Notes under the pieces: model-generated
What the model was told of the DNA's origin: nothing
Seen by the model: the letters and a program-made list of their open reading frames with translations, nothing else
Database searches by the model: none
Assembly: GCA_003151475.1 (NCBI GenBank)
Contig: PLXQ01000076.1
Coordinates: 41,729-105,728 of the forward strand
DNA: 64,000 nt
DNA from: Acidimicrobiaceae bacterium
GTDB taxonomy: Bacteria > Actinomycetota > Acidimicrobiia > Acidimicrobiales > UBA8190
Direction: 5' to 3'
Made by a program: the position numbers and the translations under genes
Part shown: in pieces, positions 26,188 to 34,739 of the stretch
Layout of the letters: each line of letters starts with the position of its first letter
Numbering within the stretch: position 1 is the stretch's first letter

Positions 26188-27693
26188 TCAGATAGTCGAG
26201 GGTTTCGGAGACACCCTCTCAGGTGCCAGCCTCGAAAACTCGACTCCGTCCTCCACGGTGCCATACCTGAACATCAGAATGTCGAGCGGGTAGTTGTGAC
26301 GAACCCGCCAAGGGGCTCTTGTCCCTTGTTTCGGGAACGCCCCGGGCGTCCCCTCGGAGCGCCGCACATAGCCCGAGGAGAGATCGAGATACGGCGCCGT
26401 CGGTACCAACGGACCCGGCTCAACCGGGGTGCAGCTGACGAAGCCGCGCTCGTCCATCCGCTTGAGGAGCCGGCAGACGTACGTGGCCGCCAGGTCACTC
26501 TTGAGCGTCCACGATGCATTGGTATAGCCAAAAGTGAATGCCAAGTTGGGCACTCCACAGATCATCACGCTCTTGTAGGTCACGGCTTCCGAGACATCGA
26601 TCGGGCGGCCGTCGACTTCTATCTTCATTCCTCCCAGCATCAGCAGGGTGAGGCCGGTGGCGGTGATGATCACATCGGCCTCAAGCAGGTCACCCGATTC
26701 GAGCTTCAGCCCCGTGGCTGTGAACGAATCGATGCGATCGGTGACTACGGACGCGTTCCCCTTGCGGATGGCGGTGAAGAAATCACCGTCGGGTGCCAGA
26801 CATAGGCGCTGGTCCCAGGGCTGATACGGAGGCGTGAAGTGGGTGTCGATGTCGTACCCGGCGGGAAGTTGCTTCTCGACTCCTTTGCGCAACACGCCTT
26901 TCATGAACTGCGGTGAATGGCGACTGAGCTGGAATATCAGCCAGCCCATGAGCATGTTCTTCAGCCGCACCAGATGTCCGGCGACCTTTGGCGGGAGCCG
27001 GCGGAACAGGTCGTCCAGAGGGTCATGAGCCGGAATAGAGGCGATGTAGCTCGGCGAGCGCTGGACCATCGTCACGTGCTCGGCGTGCTCCGCCAGCGCA
27101 GGGACCAAGGTCACGGCTGTCGCGCCGCTCCCGATCACCACGACGCGCTTACCAGTGCAGTCGAGATCGTCCGGCCATTGCTGAGGGTGCACGATCTGGC
27201 CGTTGAAGGTCTCGCTGCCCTCGAAATGGGGCGTGTGTCCGGCGTCATAGCGGTAGTAACCGGTATTGGCAAACAGAAATCCACACGTCAATTGCTCTGT
27301 GGTACCGGTGTCTGCACGATCAATTTCGACAGTCCACTGAGCTTGGGTCGAACTCCATGTCGCCTTGATCACACGGCTGTGATACCGAATCTTCGTGTCG
27401 AGACCGCGGTCGCGCGCCGTCTCACGGATGTAACTGAGTATCGAAGGACCGTCGACGATCGCTTTCGTGCCTTTCCACGGTCGGAACGAATAGGCCAACG
27501 TGTACATGTCGGAGTCTGAGCGGACGCCCGGGTAGCGGAACAGATCCCAGGTACCCCCGCTTTCACCCCGTGCCTCGAGGATCGCCACCGTCTTGTCCGG
27601 ACATTCGTTCTGGAGATGACAGGCAGCGCCGATCCCGGAAAGACCGGCACCGACGATCAGCACGTCGAAGTGTTTGCTTCCTTGTCCAGCCAT
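26188..27693 (-). CDS. Flavin-containing (Baeyer-Villiger-type) monooxygenase
   Basis: 501 residues. FAD-binding Rossmann motif DVLIVGAGLSGIGAA lies at the N-terminus, the NADPH motif VVVIGSGATAV in the middle, and between them the BVMO fingerprint F-x-G-x3-H-x3-W-P appears as FNGQIVHPQQWP. GGTWDLFRYPGVRSDSDM matches the flavin-proximal loop. It should oxygenate ketones or heteroatoms with NADPH and O2. It is transcribed in the same direction as the phosphoesterase gene, 41 bp apart, and may form an operon with it. Confidence 0.86.
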   Translation of the reverse strand: MAGQGSKHFDVLIVGAGLSGIGAACHLQNECPDKTVAILEARGESGGTWDLFRYPGVRSDSDMYTLAYSFRPWKGTKAIVDGPSILSYIRETARDRGLDTKIRYHSRVIKATWSSTQAQWTVEIDRADTGTTEQLTCGFLFANTGYYRYDAGHTPHFEGSETFNGQIVHPQQWPDDLDCTGKRVVVIGSGATAVTLVPALAEHAEHVTMVQRSPSYIASIPAHDPLDDLFRRLPPKVAGHLVRLKNMLMGWLIFQLSRHSPQFMKGVLRKGVEKQLPAGYDIDTHFTPPYQPWDQRLCLAPDGDFFTAIRKGNASVVTDRIDSFTATGLKLESGDLLEADVIITATGLTLLMLGGMKIEVDGRPIDVSEAVTYKSVMICGVPNLAFTFGYTNASWTLKSDLAATYVCRLLKRMDERGFVSCTPVEPGPLVPTAPYLDLSSGYVRRSEGTPGAFPKQGTRAPWRVRHNYPLDILMFRYGTVEDGVEFSRLAPERVSPKPSTI

Positions 27694-27926
27694 CGGCGCC
27701 AGCCTATTGCAGACGCGGCTGCCCCCTGGGGGGCGGTGGCCATCCCTTGACGACCCAAACGGGCCTTGCTACGGACTCGCTTGGGGAGCGAGTGACGCAC
27801 CGACAACTGTCCGAACCGCGGCGGATCGTCCCGTCACCCGTAGGGCTGCACTTTCGGATCGACTCCGCAGGACCAGCGTGATCCGACCGAGGGGAGAGTG
27901 CAAGAAAGTAGGGTCTACCAGGTACT

Positions 27927-27999
27927 GCCCCCGTAGCTCAGAGGATAGAGCGTCGGTTTCCTAAACCGTGCGTCGCAGGTTCGAGTCCTGCCGGGGGCG
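27927..27999 (+). tRNA. tRNA-Arg (anticodon CCU)
   Basis: A 73-nt cloverleaf: acceptor GCCCCCG pairs with CGGGGGC, the D arm is TAGCTCAGAGGATAGAGC, the anticodon loop is TTCCTAA giving CCU, and the T arm GCAGG-TTCGAGT-CCTGC is perfect. The discriminator is G and no CCA is encoded. The 3' halves of a different tRNA with the same TTCCTAAACCG loop occur at 52872 and 61467. Confidence 0.93.
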
Positions 28000-28199
28000 C
28001 AAAAGTCCAGGAGATCTGGGTTATTGAAGAGTAGGAGGCCGCTCAAACGCCGCATTCACCAAGAGTGAGCGACTCCATATGGGTGGCCCACGCGGGCCCG
28101 CGCCCTCATTCCTCGGAAGGCCGAGCATCTGTCGCCTGTTCGACCTCCAGCGGCGGCCTGAAACATTCGACCAGTTCAGCGAGGTCCACCGCACCGCTG

Positions 28200-28481
28200 C
28201 TATCGCGTGACCGCCCCTCCCCAATGGGGAGCCCTGCGTAGCACCTCGAGGATGTATTGCTGTTCTGCACTGCCATCGGCGAAGAATCGGGCGACGGGAT
28301 GGAACCCATCGGCAGCGCAAATGATCCGTTCTGACACGTCGAGAGCTTCGAGGAGATTTGGTATGCCAAGGGCTTCGAGAAGAGCCGACGGCTCGGTATC
28401 GTCCTCCGACATGTTGCCGTCGCTCTCTAGCCATTCAGCAACGGTCTTCTTCATGTTTTCGTAGTTGAGGTGCTCGACCAT
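28200..28481 (-). CDS. Small acidic protein of unknown function
   Basis: 93 residues; not recognised. The ATG at 28481 has an AGGAGG ribosome-binding site 5 bases upstream, which supports it as real. The sequence is acidic and helical (NYENMKKTVAEWLESDGN, SALLEALGIPNLLEALDVSERI). It follows the tRNA on the opposite strand and lies before the leftward DUF3565/DUF1971 gene. Confidence 0.55.
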   Translation of the reverse strand: MVEHLNYENMKKTVAEWLESDGNMSEDDTEPSALLEALGIPNLLEALDVSERIICAADGFHPVARFFADGSAEQQYILEVLRRAPHWGGAVTR

Positions 28482-28549
28482 ACGAGCCTCCTAGGCTCCC
28501 GGCAGCCCTTTGCGGAAATTCATACGACCCTTTTCCTCGACCACACAGA

Positions 28550-29227
28550 TCAAGGTGTCGAACCCAAACTGCAGGCGCTGCGATGCGATCCGCCATCGAG
28601 GACGATTCCGCATTCCGAGCAAACTAGGTGCGCCCAACAGGCGGGATCACCGCCTTCGTCTCCCACGTGCCAACCTGCGTACTCTCCGCCTTGCCCACCG
28701 TCGGCACTGCTCCTGATCGGTTTTGGTTCGCCGACTGACAAGAAGTCGATCGAAAAGGACACCGAACCGAGTGGTTGCACCTGGTGTACGACCTCTGGAG
28801 GTATGGCCTGGGTCGAGCCGGCAACCACCACCACTTCGAGCTCCGGTTCGGTGCGCGCGAGGAAGCGCAACTGCCCATGGTGAACCACGATCCGGCCCCA
28901 CGTACCTTGTGCGACGCGGTGCGCCTGACGAAGTCCCGCCGGCATCGTCAGCTCTGTCCATTCCGGGGTCGACCGAACCAGCCGAAGGCCGTCCGGGAGT
29001 TCGGCTCGGTCGCAAAGCGGACAGTCGAGCATCGTGCCCAGGTGCGACCGGCGACCCTCGATTTCCAGCACCCACGCTCGGAGCTGGAAGGGCGGACGGT
29101 GACGGATGTGCTGGCCATGGCCGCACGAGAGCTCCGCAACCCAGTCGCCCACCTCGTCGCAGCGGAAGGCGGTGATCACTCGGTCCACCTGGCCAGCGTA
29201 TCGGCGTGATCGATCTGAGCGTCTCAC
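28550..29227 (-). CDS. Fusion of DUF3565 (Zn-binding) and DUF1971 (TehB-N-like) domains
   Basis: 225 residues. Residues about 15-80 are a DUF3565 domain (ELSCGHGQHIRHRPPF ... LDCPLCDRAELPDGL, a Cys/His metal site). Residues about 80-165 match the DUF1971/TehB N-terminal cupin (LRLVRSTPEWTELTMPAGLRQAHR ... WGRIVVHHGQLRF ... IPPEVVHQVQPLG). A C-terminal extension (about 166-225) adds CWAHLVCSECGIVLDGG, another Cys pair. DUF1971 proteins accompany tellurite or reductive stress functions; the role here is unknown. The GTG start overlaps the stop of the debranching-enzyme gene (GTGA). Confidence 0.7.
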   Translation of the reverse strand: MRRSDRSRRYAGQVDRVITAFRCDEVGDWVAELSCGHGQHIRHRPPFQLRAWVLEIEGRRSHLGTMLDCPLCDRAELPDGLRLVRSTPEWTELTMPAGLRQAHRVAQGTWGRIVVHHGQLRFLARTEPELEVVVVAGSTQAIPPEVVHQVQPLGSVSFSIDFLSVGEPKPIRSSADGGQGGEYAGWHVGDEGGDPACWAHLVCSECGIVLDGGSHRSACSLGSTP

Positions 29228-31225
29228 ACGACGTCGATTCGCCGTCCGCGGTAGTGGATTCCCCGAACGCCGAGGCGCCCTCCGCCCTCCAGCGACACCG
29301 TCTCACAGTGCAGTTCTTCACCGTCAGGGTCGAGACAAAGGAGGGTGCGGAGTCCGAGCAATGGAGCTCCGGCCGCCCACGCTTGAGGCCGACAGGGCGT
29401 GGGGTACTCGACTGGAATCGCAGTCGCCTCGCGGGAGAAGCCGGCAAACACTTCGGGCAGCCTGTAGTCGAATGCCGCCGCCGATTTGAGCAAAGCTAGA
29501 ACGACGGTCTTCGATTCTCGGTGAAAGCCGTAAGCACGGAGCCCCTCGGCGCAAATGGCGGTGTCGTGGGGCCACACCGTACCGGTGTGGTAGCCGATCG
29601 GATTGTAGGCCGCGCAGGTGCTGCCCATGGTGCGTATGCCCCAGCCGCTCCACATCGCTGGTCCCATGAGCGCTTCAGCCGTGGCCCTGGCGTGTTCGTG
29701 ATCGACGATGCCGCTCCACAGGAGGTGACCGATATTCGAGCTGAGCGAGTCGACGGGCTGCTTGTCCCCGTCGAGGGCGAGTGCGAAGTAGCCACGATCG
29801 GCGAGCCAGAAGTCCCGGTTGAAGCGTTGGCGTAAGTCGAGGGCGTCGCGTTCGAGCTGGTCAGCCAACGTCGTGTCGCCCCAGACTTCCCGGGCCAGGC
29901 GCGCCGTTCGGCGCCTCGCGTCATAGGCGTATCCTTGCAGTTCGCACGTCGCGATCGGCGGTTCGGCCAGCCGGCCGTCGGCAAAAGCAATGGCATCCCA
30001 CGAGTCCTTCCAGCCCTGGCTGACGAGACCCTTGGGCGAACGGGTCTGGTATTCGAGATATCCATCTCCGTCGGGATCCCCGGCCCCTTCGATCCATGCC
30101 AGCGCGGCCCGGGCGGCCGGTTCGAGCCGGCCGACGAGTTCTGTATCTGCGGTCCAACGCTCGTATTCGTCGAGGAGGATCAAGAACAACGGAGTAGCGT
30201 CGTGGCTGCCGTAGTACGGAGAGTGCGGGAACTCTCCCAGTGCGGTCAACTCTCCGAAGCGCAGCTCGTGGGGGATTTTGCCTGGGTCCGCATCCCGGAA
30301 GTCGTCAGAGGCGGTGGCTTGGAGGTCAGCCAGGGTCGCGAGCGTCCCCGCCGCCAGCTCGGAGTGGAAGGGGAGTGCCTGGTAGGCGGTGATCAGGCTG
30401 TCGCGGCCGAACAAGGCCATGAACCAGGGCAGCCCGGCCGCGGGGAGCGAGGCTTTGATCTCCGGCACCGGCCGGAATCGGAGTGCGGCCAAGTCGAGCA
30501 AACTCTGGCGATAGCTGCGACCGATGTTCTCGACGTCCGTGTCGACCCGTGGCGCGGAATCGAGCCACTCATCGAGAGTCTCGGGCATCTGCGGCTCGAG
30601 CTGGCCGAACCCACCGTGGCCGACCCGGGGTCCGTATTCTTGGTCGCCGGCTTGGCAGAACATCGAAGCACAAAACCCACTCTTGCCTGGGCTCGAGCAC
30701 GAGCGAGAACGTGGCCAGATCGGCTGCCAAGTCGGTCGGTTTCGTGCTGAAGAGGATGCGCGTGGCTCTCCGAAAGCCCCGGTTCTCGTATCCGAGCACG
30801 ACTTCGCCATTCCTCACGTCTGCGTGGACCTTGCGTGGCAGCCGGTTCGAGGGAGGGTCCAGTTCGAACGCGTCGGCAAAGTCGGTGCCGAAGTGCAGAG
30901 CCACCTCGATCTCGTGTTGGGTATCGTGATTGTTGGTGATGACGATGTCCTCATGGATGCCGTCAGCTACCAGGCGATCCCTCTGCACGGAGATCCGGGG
31001 GTTCACGTTTCGCCCTGTGTGGATTGTGCCGAACACCCGTCCCGCGTAGTAGTAGACGGCCTTGCTGGTCAGGACCTGAATCGGCTCATCATTGATGAGG
31101 AGCTGCAGACGCGACAGATGCCGGGTATCGCGGAAGAAAAACCCCGATGATCCTTCGCCCTCGGTATCTCCTCGCTCGTCGGAAACGAAGAAGGTGCTGC
31201 CATCGAGGACAACCAGGGCACTCAT
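29224..31225 (-). pseudogene. Glycogen debranching enzyme (amylo-alpha-1,6-glucosidase type), frameshifted
   Basis: Two overlapping frames together make one protein of about 665 residues. Frame 1 from the ATG at 31225 encodes the GDE N-terminal domain (GSTFFVSDERGDTEGEGSSGFFFRDTR). Its family similarity ends near 30650 after WVLCFDV. The adjacent frame resumes at TLDEWLDSAPRV and runs to 29224 through the GH13_25/GDE_C-like catalytic barrel (LPWFMALFGRDSLITAYQALP; TGTVWPHDTAI). The switch needs one extra base or two missing bases between about 30600 and 30670. It could be a genuine frameshift or a sequencing error. The ATG overlaps the nitronate monooxygenase stop. Confidence 0.75.
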
Positions 31226-32259
31226 TTCCCGAACCCATCTATCACCGAGTCGGTTGCTCCCGAAGCGACGGTCGTCTCGGTAGCCACCGCCTCTGCGAGG
31301 AACGCCCACGAGCCAAGCAGCTGCGCGGCGCCGACGGACAACCGCTCCACCACCTCAGCGGCCTGGCGGACGTCGGTGAGCAGACCGACGCCCTGGCCGG
31401 CGTCGACATGGGCGATACGACGATCATCGGCAGCGATAGCTTCTGCCAATCCAGCGCGCGCAGCGGCATCGGAGGCAAGAACTCCCTCGCGCCTCGACCA
31501 TTGATCTGAGAAGTCGTTGCGAAGGACGCGCGACGGGAACTTTGAAGGCCACGCGTAGCCGAGAGCCACATCGAAAACCCGCGTCGTCACCGTATCGGTT
31601 TCTCCCGCTTGCAACAAGGCCTCTCGGATGGACTGGGATGCGAGCGATTCAGCGCACGCGGCGAACGCGGTACCTAGCCACGCCCCGGAGGCACCCGCCG
31701 CCAACACCGCAGCGAGGCCACGGGATGACGAGATCCCGCCGGCGGCGAGAACCGGTCCCGAAACTGCATCGAGAACGGCCTCGAGTAGCGGAAGCGTGCC
31801 GACCTTGGGTTCGCCGTGTCCGCCACCTTCTGCACCTCTGGCGACCAAGACATCTACTCCGGCATCGGCCGCCCGCCGGGCGGCTTCCACGTCGAACACT
31901 TGGGTGGCCGCCACAATCCCGGTATCCCGGACGCGTTCGACCCATGACCAGTCGTCGCCGAAGCTGACCGAGATCAGGGCAGGCGCTGCAGCCAATGCTG
32001 CATCGAGTAGCGCCGGTTCGCGAGTCAGTTTCCAGTCGAGCAGTCCGATACCGAAGCGCCGCCCGGCCTGGCGCGGATGCTCAGCCTCCCGCTCCAAGAG
32101 CGCCACCGATCCGGCGCTCCCGACCCCGATCATCCCAAGCCCGCCGGCGGTAGACACCGCGGCGGCCAGCTTTCCTCCTGCCACCCCTCCCATGGGGGCA
32201 TTGAGGATCGGGGTGCCAAGGCCCATTGTTCGCGACCAAGCTGTCGAGAGTGCTGCCAC
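31222..32259 (-). CDS. Nitronate monooxygenase (2-nitropropane dioxygenase-like)
   Basis: 345 residues. The FMN TIM-barrel start (MGLGTPILNAPMGGVAGGKLAAAVSTAGGLGMIG), the DVLVARGAEGGGHGEP phosphate/FMN loop with the catalytic His, and PVLAAGGISSSRGLAAVLAAGASGAWLGTAF are all NMO signatures. It oxidises alkyl nitronates such as propionate-3-nitronate. It is the first gene of a leftward, overlapping operon with the debranching enzyme and the DUF3565-DUF1971 fusion. Confidence 0.85.
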   Translation of the reverse strand: MAALSTAWSRTMGLGTPILNAPMGGVAGGKLAAAVSTAGGLGMIGVGSAGSVALLEREAEHPRQAGRRFGIGLLDWKLTREPALLDAALAAAPALISVSFGDDWSWVERVRDTGIVAATQVFDVEAARRAADAGVDVLVARGAEGGGHGEPKVGTLPLLEAVLDAVSGPVLAAGGISSSRGLAAVLAAGASGAWLGTAFAACAESLASQSIREALLQAGETDTVTTRVFDVALGYAWPSKFPSRVLRNDFSDQWSRREGVLASDAAARAGLAEAIAADDRRIAHVDAGQGVGLLTDVRQAAEVVERLSVGAAQLLGSWAFLAEAVATETTVASGATDSVIDGFGK

Positions 32260-32387
32260 TCTTCACCTCACTTCACTGGCGAGGGTCGGCCAGTGCCGAC
32301 CTACGACCGGCAATGCCCGACGTTGATTGCGCGTGTCGCCCTCATGGACACGCGCCAGGCGCCCCACGTAGTTCGTTGCCTCGGCGT

Positions 32388-33071
32388 TCATGCGACGAGC
32401 GTCACGCAGCAATGCCCCGGCGACGGATCGAGGCGAGCCGCAGACTCAGGCAGGCCGGCGGCTTCGACGACTCCCTTGATCAGCTCGTGGTTCATTCCGC
32501 AGACCAGCGCTCGGTGCTCGTCAGCCAAGGCGTGAAAGGGGCAGTTCGCCAGCGTGATCGTGGCGCCAGCCACTCGTGGTTCATAGCCGTGCTCAGCGAG
32601 GAGATCGCAGAGCTGCTCGATCAGCGGTGAGGGCTGTTCCTCGTCGGGGTGGAGCCGGGCCCCGATGGTGCGACCGTACTCTCGGGCGACAGCACGGAGG
32701 GCGTCTGCCACGGTGACCGATCCGTCTGCCGCCCGCTCCACCGCTCGGGCCAGGAGCAGGGCGGCGATTTCGTAGTGACGCTCGGGGACGCTGAGCGCGA
32801 TCTCAGTCTCCGCCCGGCGGTACAGCTTGGCCGGTCGGCCCGCTCCCGGGCCCCCCCGTCCCGGCGGGCGGCGGAACTCGACCTCGAGGAGGCCGAGGTC
32901 GGCCAGCTTGTCGAGGTGGAACGCTGCCACCGAACGGGCAATGCCCAGGTCGGCGGCGGCCTGGTCCCTGCCGACTTCTTCTTCCTGGCCGGCCACGTAC
33001 TCATAGAGGCGACGACGCATCGGCTCGTTCAGGGCGGCGAAGGCGGCGAGACGTCCATCTTCTGAGGCCAT
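32388..33071 (-). CDS. SufR-like winged-helix regulator with C-x13-C motif (1 of 3)
   Basis: 227 residues. The N-terminal ArsR/MarR-like winged helix (NEPMRRRLYEYVAGQ ... GIARSVAAFHLDKLADLGLLEVEF, then RPAKLYRRAE as the wing) is followed by an effector domain ending NCPFHALADEHRALVC and GHCC. The C-x13-C plus a late Cys is the layout that binds an Fe-S cluster in SufR repressors. It is divergent from the DoxX-like gene (102 bp between) and probably controls it. Confidence 0.78.
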   Translation of the reverse strand: MASEDGRLAAFAALNEPMRRRLYEYVAGQEEEVGRDQAAADLGIARSVAAFHLDKLADLGLLEVEFRRPPGRGGPGAGRPAKLYRRAETEIALSVPERHYEIAALLLARAVERAADGSVTVADALRAVAREYGRTIGARLHPDEEQPSPLIEQLCDLLAEHGYEPRVAGATITLANCPFHALADEHRALVCGMNHELIKGVVEAAGLPESAARLDPSPGHCCVTLVA

Positions 33072-33096
33072 TTCTCCATTCTAAAACACATTTGCG

Positions 33097-33125
33097 TTGA
33101 CAGAATACATCTGGGCTTCTAAAGT
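33097..33125 (+). promoter_or_regulatory. Consensus sigma-70-type promoter (TTGACA-17-TAAAGT)
   Basis: A perfect -35 hexamer at 33097-33102, a 17-base spacer and a TAAAGT -10 at 33120-33125 point to the DoxX-like gene starting at 33174. The -10 lies inside an imperfect inverted repeat, TTCTAAAGTC and GACTTAGAA (33117-33146), a plausible operator for the divergent SufR-like regulator. Confidence 0.6.
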
Positions 33126-33173
33126 CAACAACAACAAGACTTAGAACGAATCCACCAGAAGGGAACCCCCCCC

Positions 33174-33668
33174 ATGACAACGACTGTCGCAAGGCCGGCG
33201 CCGTCGCCGGGCGCCGTCGGGCAAGTGCCGACCACCCGATCCGAGAGGTTGTCGGACCCGAAGTACCAGGCCTACATGCTCCTGCGCACGGCGTTCATCG
33301 TTGCGCCCATCCTCTTCGGAGTGGACAAGTTCCTCAACTGGATGACCTACTGGCCCAAGTACCTGTGGGTGGGTTTCCCCCACTTGTTGAGCGTGAGTCC
33401 GCAACATTTCATGTACGGCGTCGGCGTCATCGAGATCGCCGCCGGGCTCGGGGTGCTTGTCCTACCGCGCCTCGCCCCGTACGTGGTGGTGGGCTGGTTG
33501 GGCGGCATCATCACCAACCTCGTCATCTTGAGCATCGCCGACGGCGGCCACACGCGCTACTGGGACATTGCCCTGCGGGACTTCGGCCTGCTGCTCGCCG
33601 CCCTGGCGCTGGCCCGGCTGGCAGCCGCCTTCGCCCCGCAGCGACTGTTCCATTCACATCGCGCCTGA
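33174..33668 (+). CDS. DoxX-like four-helix membrane protein
   Basis: 164 residues. After a polar N-terminus there are four hydrophobic helices (YMLLRTAFIVAPILFGVDKF, MYGVGVIEIAAGLGVLVLP, LAPYVVVGWLGGIITNLVIL, DFGLLLAALALARLAAAF). The pattern matches the DoxX/SURF4-like superfamily of small redox-linked membrane proteins. It is divergent from and likely regulated by the SufR-like gene. Confidence 0.7.
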   Translation: MTTTVARPAPSPGAVGQVPTTRSERLSDPKYQAYMLLRTAFIVAPILFGVDKFLNWMTYWPKYLWVGFPHLLSVSPQHFMYGVGVIEIAAGLGVLVLPRLAPYVVVGWLGGIITNLVILSIADGGHTRYWDIALRDFGLLLAALALARLAAAFAPQRLFHSHRA

Positions 33669-34046
33669 TCCGGCGTCGACGTCCCACCGGGATCGCTCCT
33701 GGATCCGGCGTCATACCGGCCATTGGTGACTCTCCGTGCGTGGGCGCCGCTGGCTGGACGGGGCCGCTTGGCACACGTGGCGGTCGGTCAACATGCGCAA
33801 GAACGACACTTCAGGGCATACGAGTCGAAAGGGAGTGGGGGAATGGGCAAGTCGCACCCGGGCAGCGTCGATCAAGGCGCGGGTCATGCTGGTCCGCCTA
33901 CACGGCGTCCGCCTGAGCGACGAGAGCTGGACCGGGAAGTCCACCTTGTCCAATCCAGCGAATTGGAGGTGAAGCGGAGCAAGCGAACAGAAAAGGCGCG
34001 TGACTGGCGGGCCACCCGAGCGATCGGCGCCGACGGGGAAGGGGTC
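33669..34046. other. Gene-free stretch before folE
   Basis: If folE starts at 34047 this leaves 378 bases without a supported gene. An in-frame extension of folE upstream exists but has no family similarity, biased composition or ribosome-binding site. No clear hairpin or repeat was seen. Confidence 0.4.
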
Positions 34047-34694
34047 GTGGGCACGGTGAAGATCGGGCGCCCCGTGGCACCACTTCCGCAACGATTCAGC
34101 CACGAGCGTTTGCCCACGCCCATTGAATGCTCCCATAGGGGTGTGGATCTTGTTCGGGCGACTCAGGCGGTGGCCGATCTGCTCGACGCGTTGGGCGTGG
34201 ACCGGGAGAACGAGAGCCTGGCCGGTACGCCTGAGCGGGTGGCGCGGTCCTATGCCGAGATGCTCACGCCAGAACGCTTTGAGGCCACCACCTTTCCCAA
34301 CGACGAGGGCTACGACGAGCTCGTCGTTGTGCGAGACATCGCGTTCTCGTCGTTGTGCGAGCACCACCTTCTGCCCTTTGCGGGCGTCGCACACGTCGCT
34401 TATCTGCCGGGAAAGCGCCTGCTCGGACTCTCCAAGCTGGCTCGCGTGGTGACGCACTACTCCCGGCGCCTGCAGGTCCAAGAGCGCCTCACCACCCAGG
34501 TGGCCGACTGGCTGGTGACAGAGCTAGAGCCAAAGGGCGTGGGGGTGGTGATCGAGGCCGACCACATGTGCATGTCCTTGCGGGGAGTGAAGGCGACAGG
34601 CGCGCGCACCCTCACCTCGGCGCTTCACGGGCTGCTACGCGACGATGCTCGTTCTCGCCAGGAGTTCTTTGCTCTGACCACAACGGCCCCTTAG
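34047..34694 (+). CDS. folE: GTP cyclohydrolase I
   Basis: 215 residues from the GTG at 34047, which has a GGGGAAGGGG purine run upstream. The catalytic signatures are SLCEHHLLPFAGVAHVAYLP (zinc Cys and two His) and VVIEADHMCMSLRGVKATGA (third zinc ligand Cys). It converts GTP to 7,8-dihydroneopterin triphosphate at the start of folate or pterin synthesis. No folate genes are next to it; it sits before transaldolase in a redox-type neighbourhood, so it may serve another pterin or deazapurine use. Confidence 0.9.
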   Translation: MGTVKIGRPVAPLPQRFSHERLPTPIECSHRGVDLVRATQAVADLLDALGVDRENESLAGTPERVARSYAEMLTPERFEATTFPNDEGYDELVVVRDIAFSSLCEHHLLPFAGVAHVAYLPGKRLLGLSKLARVVTHYSRRLQVQERLTTQVADWLVTELEPKGVGVVIEADHMCMSLRGVKATGARTLTSALHGLLRDDARSRQEFFALTTTAP

Positions 34695-34739
34695 GGAATA
34701 GGTATCGCTGAGTCCAACCCAGGGCCATCGATCGAGGAC

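Noticed and set aside
27927..27999. tRNA-Arg as the source of the tRNA halves at 52.9 and 61.5 kb
   Set aside because: The anticodon loop is shared, but the T arm and acceptor differ (GCAGG versus GTGGG), so they come from another tRNA.
30600..30670. Programmed frameshift in the debranching enzyme
   Set aside because: No slippery heptamer, Shine-Dalgarno-like stimulator or strong stem-loop was seen at the switch.
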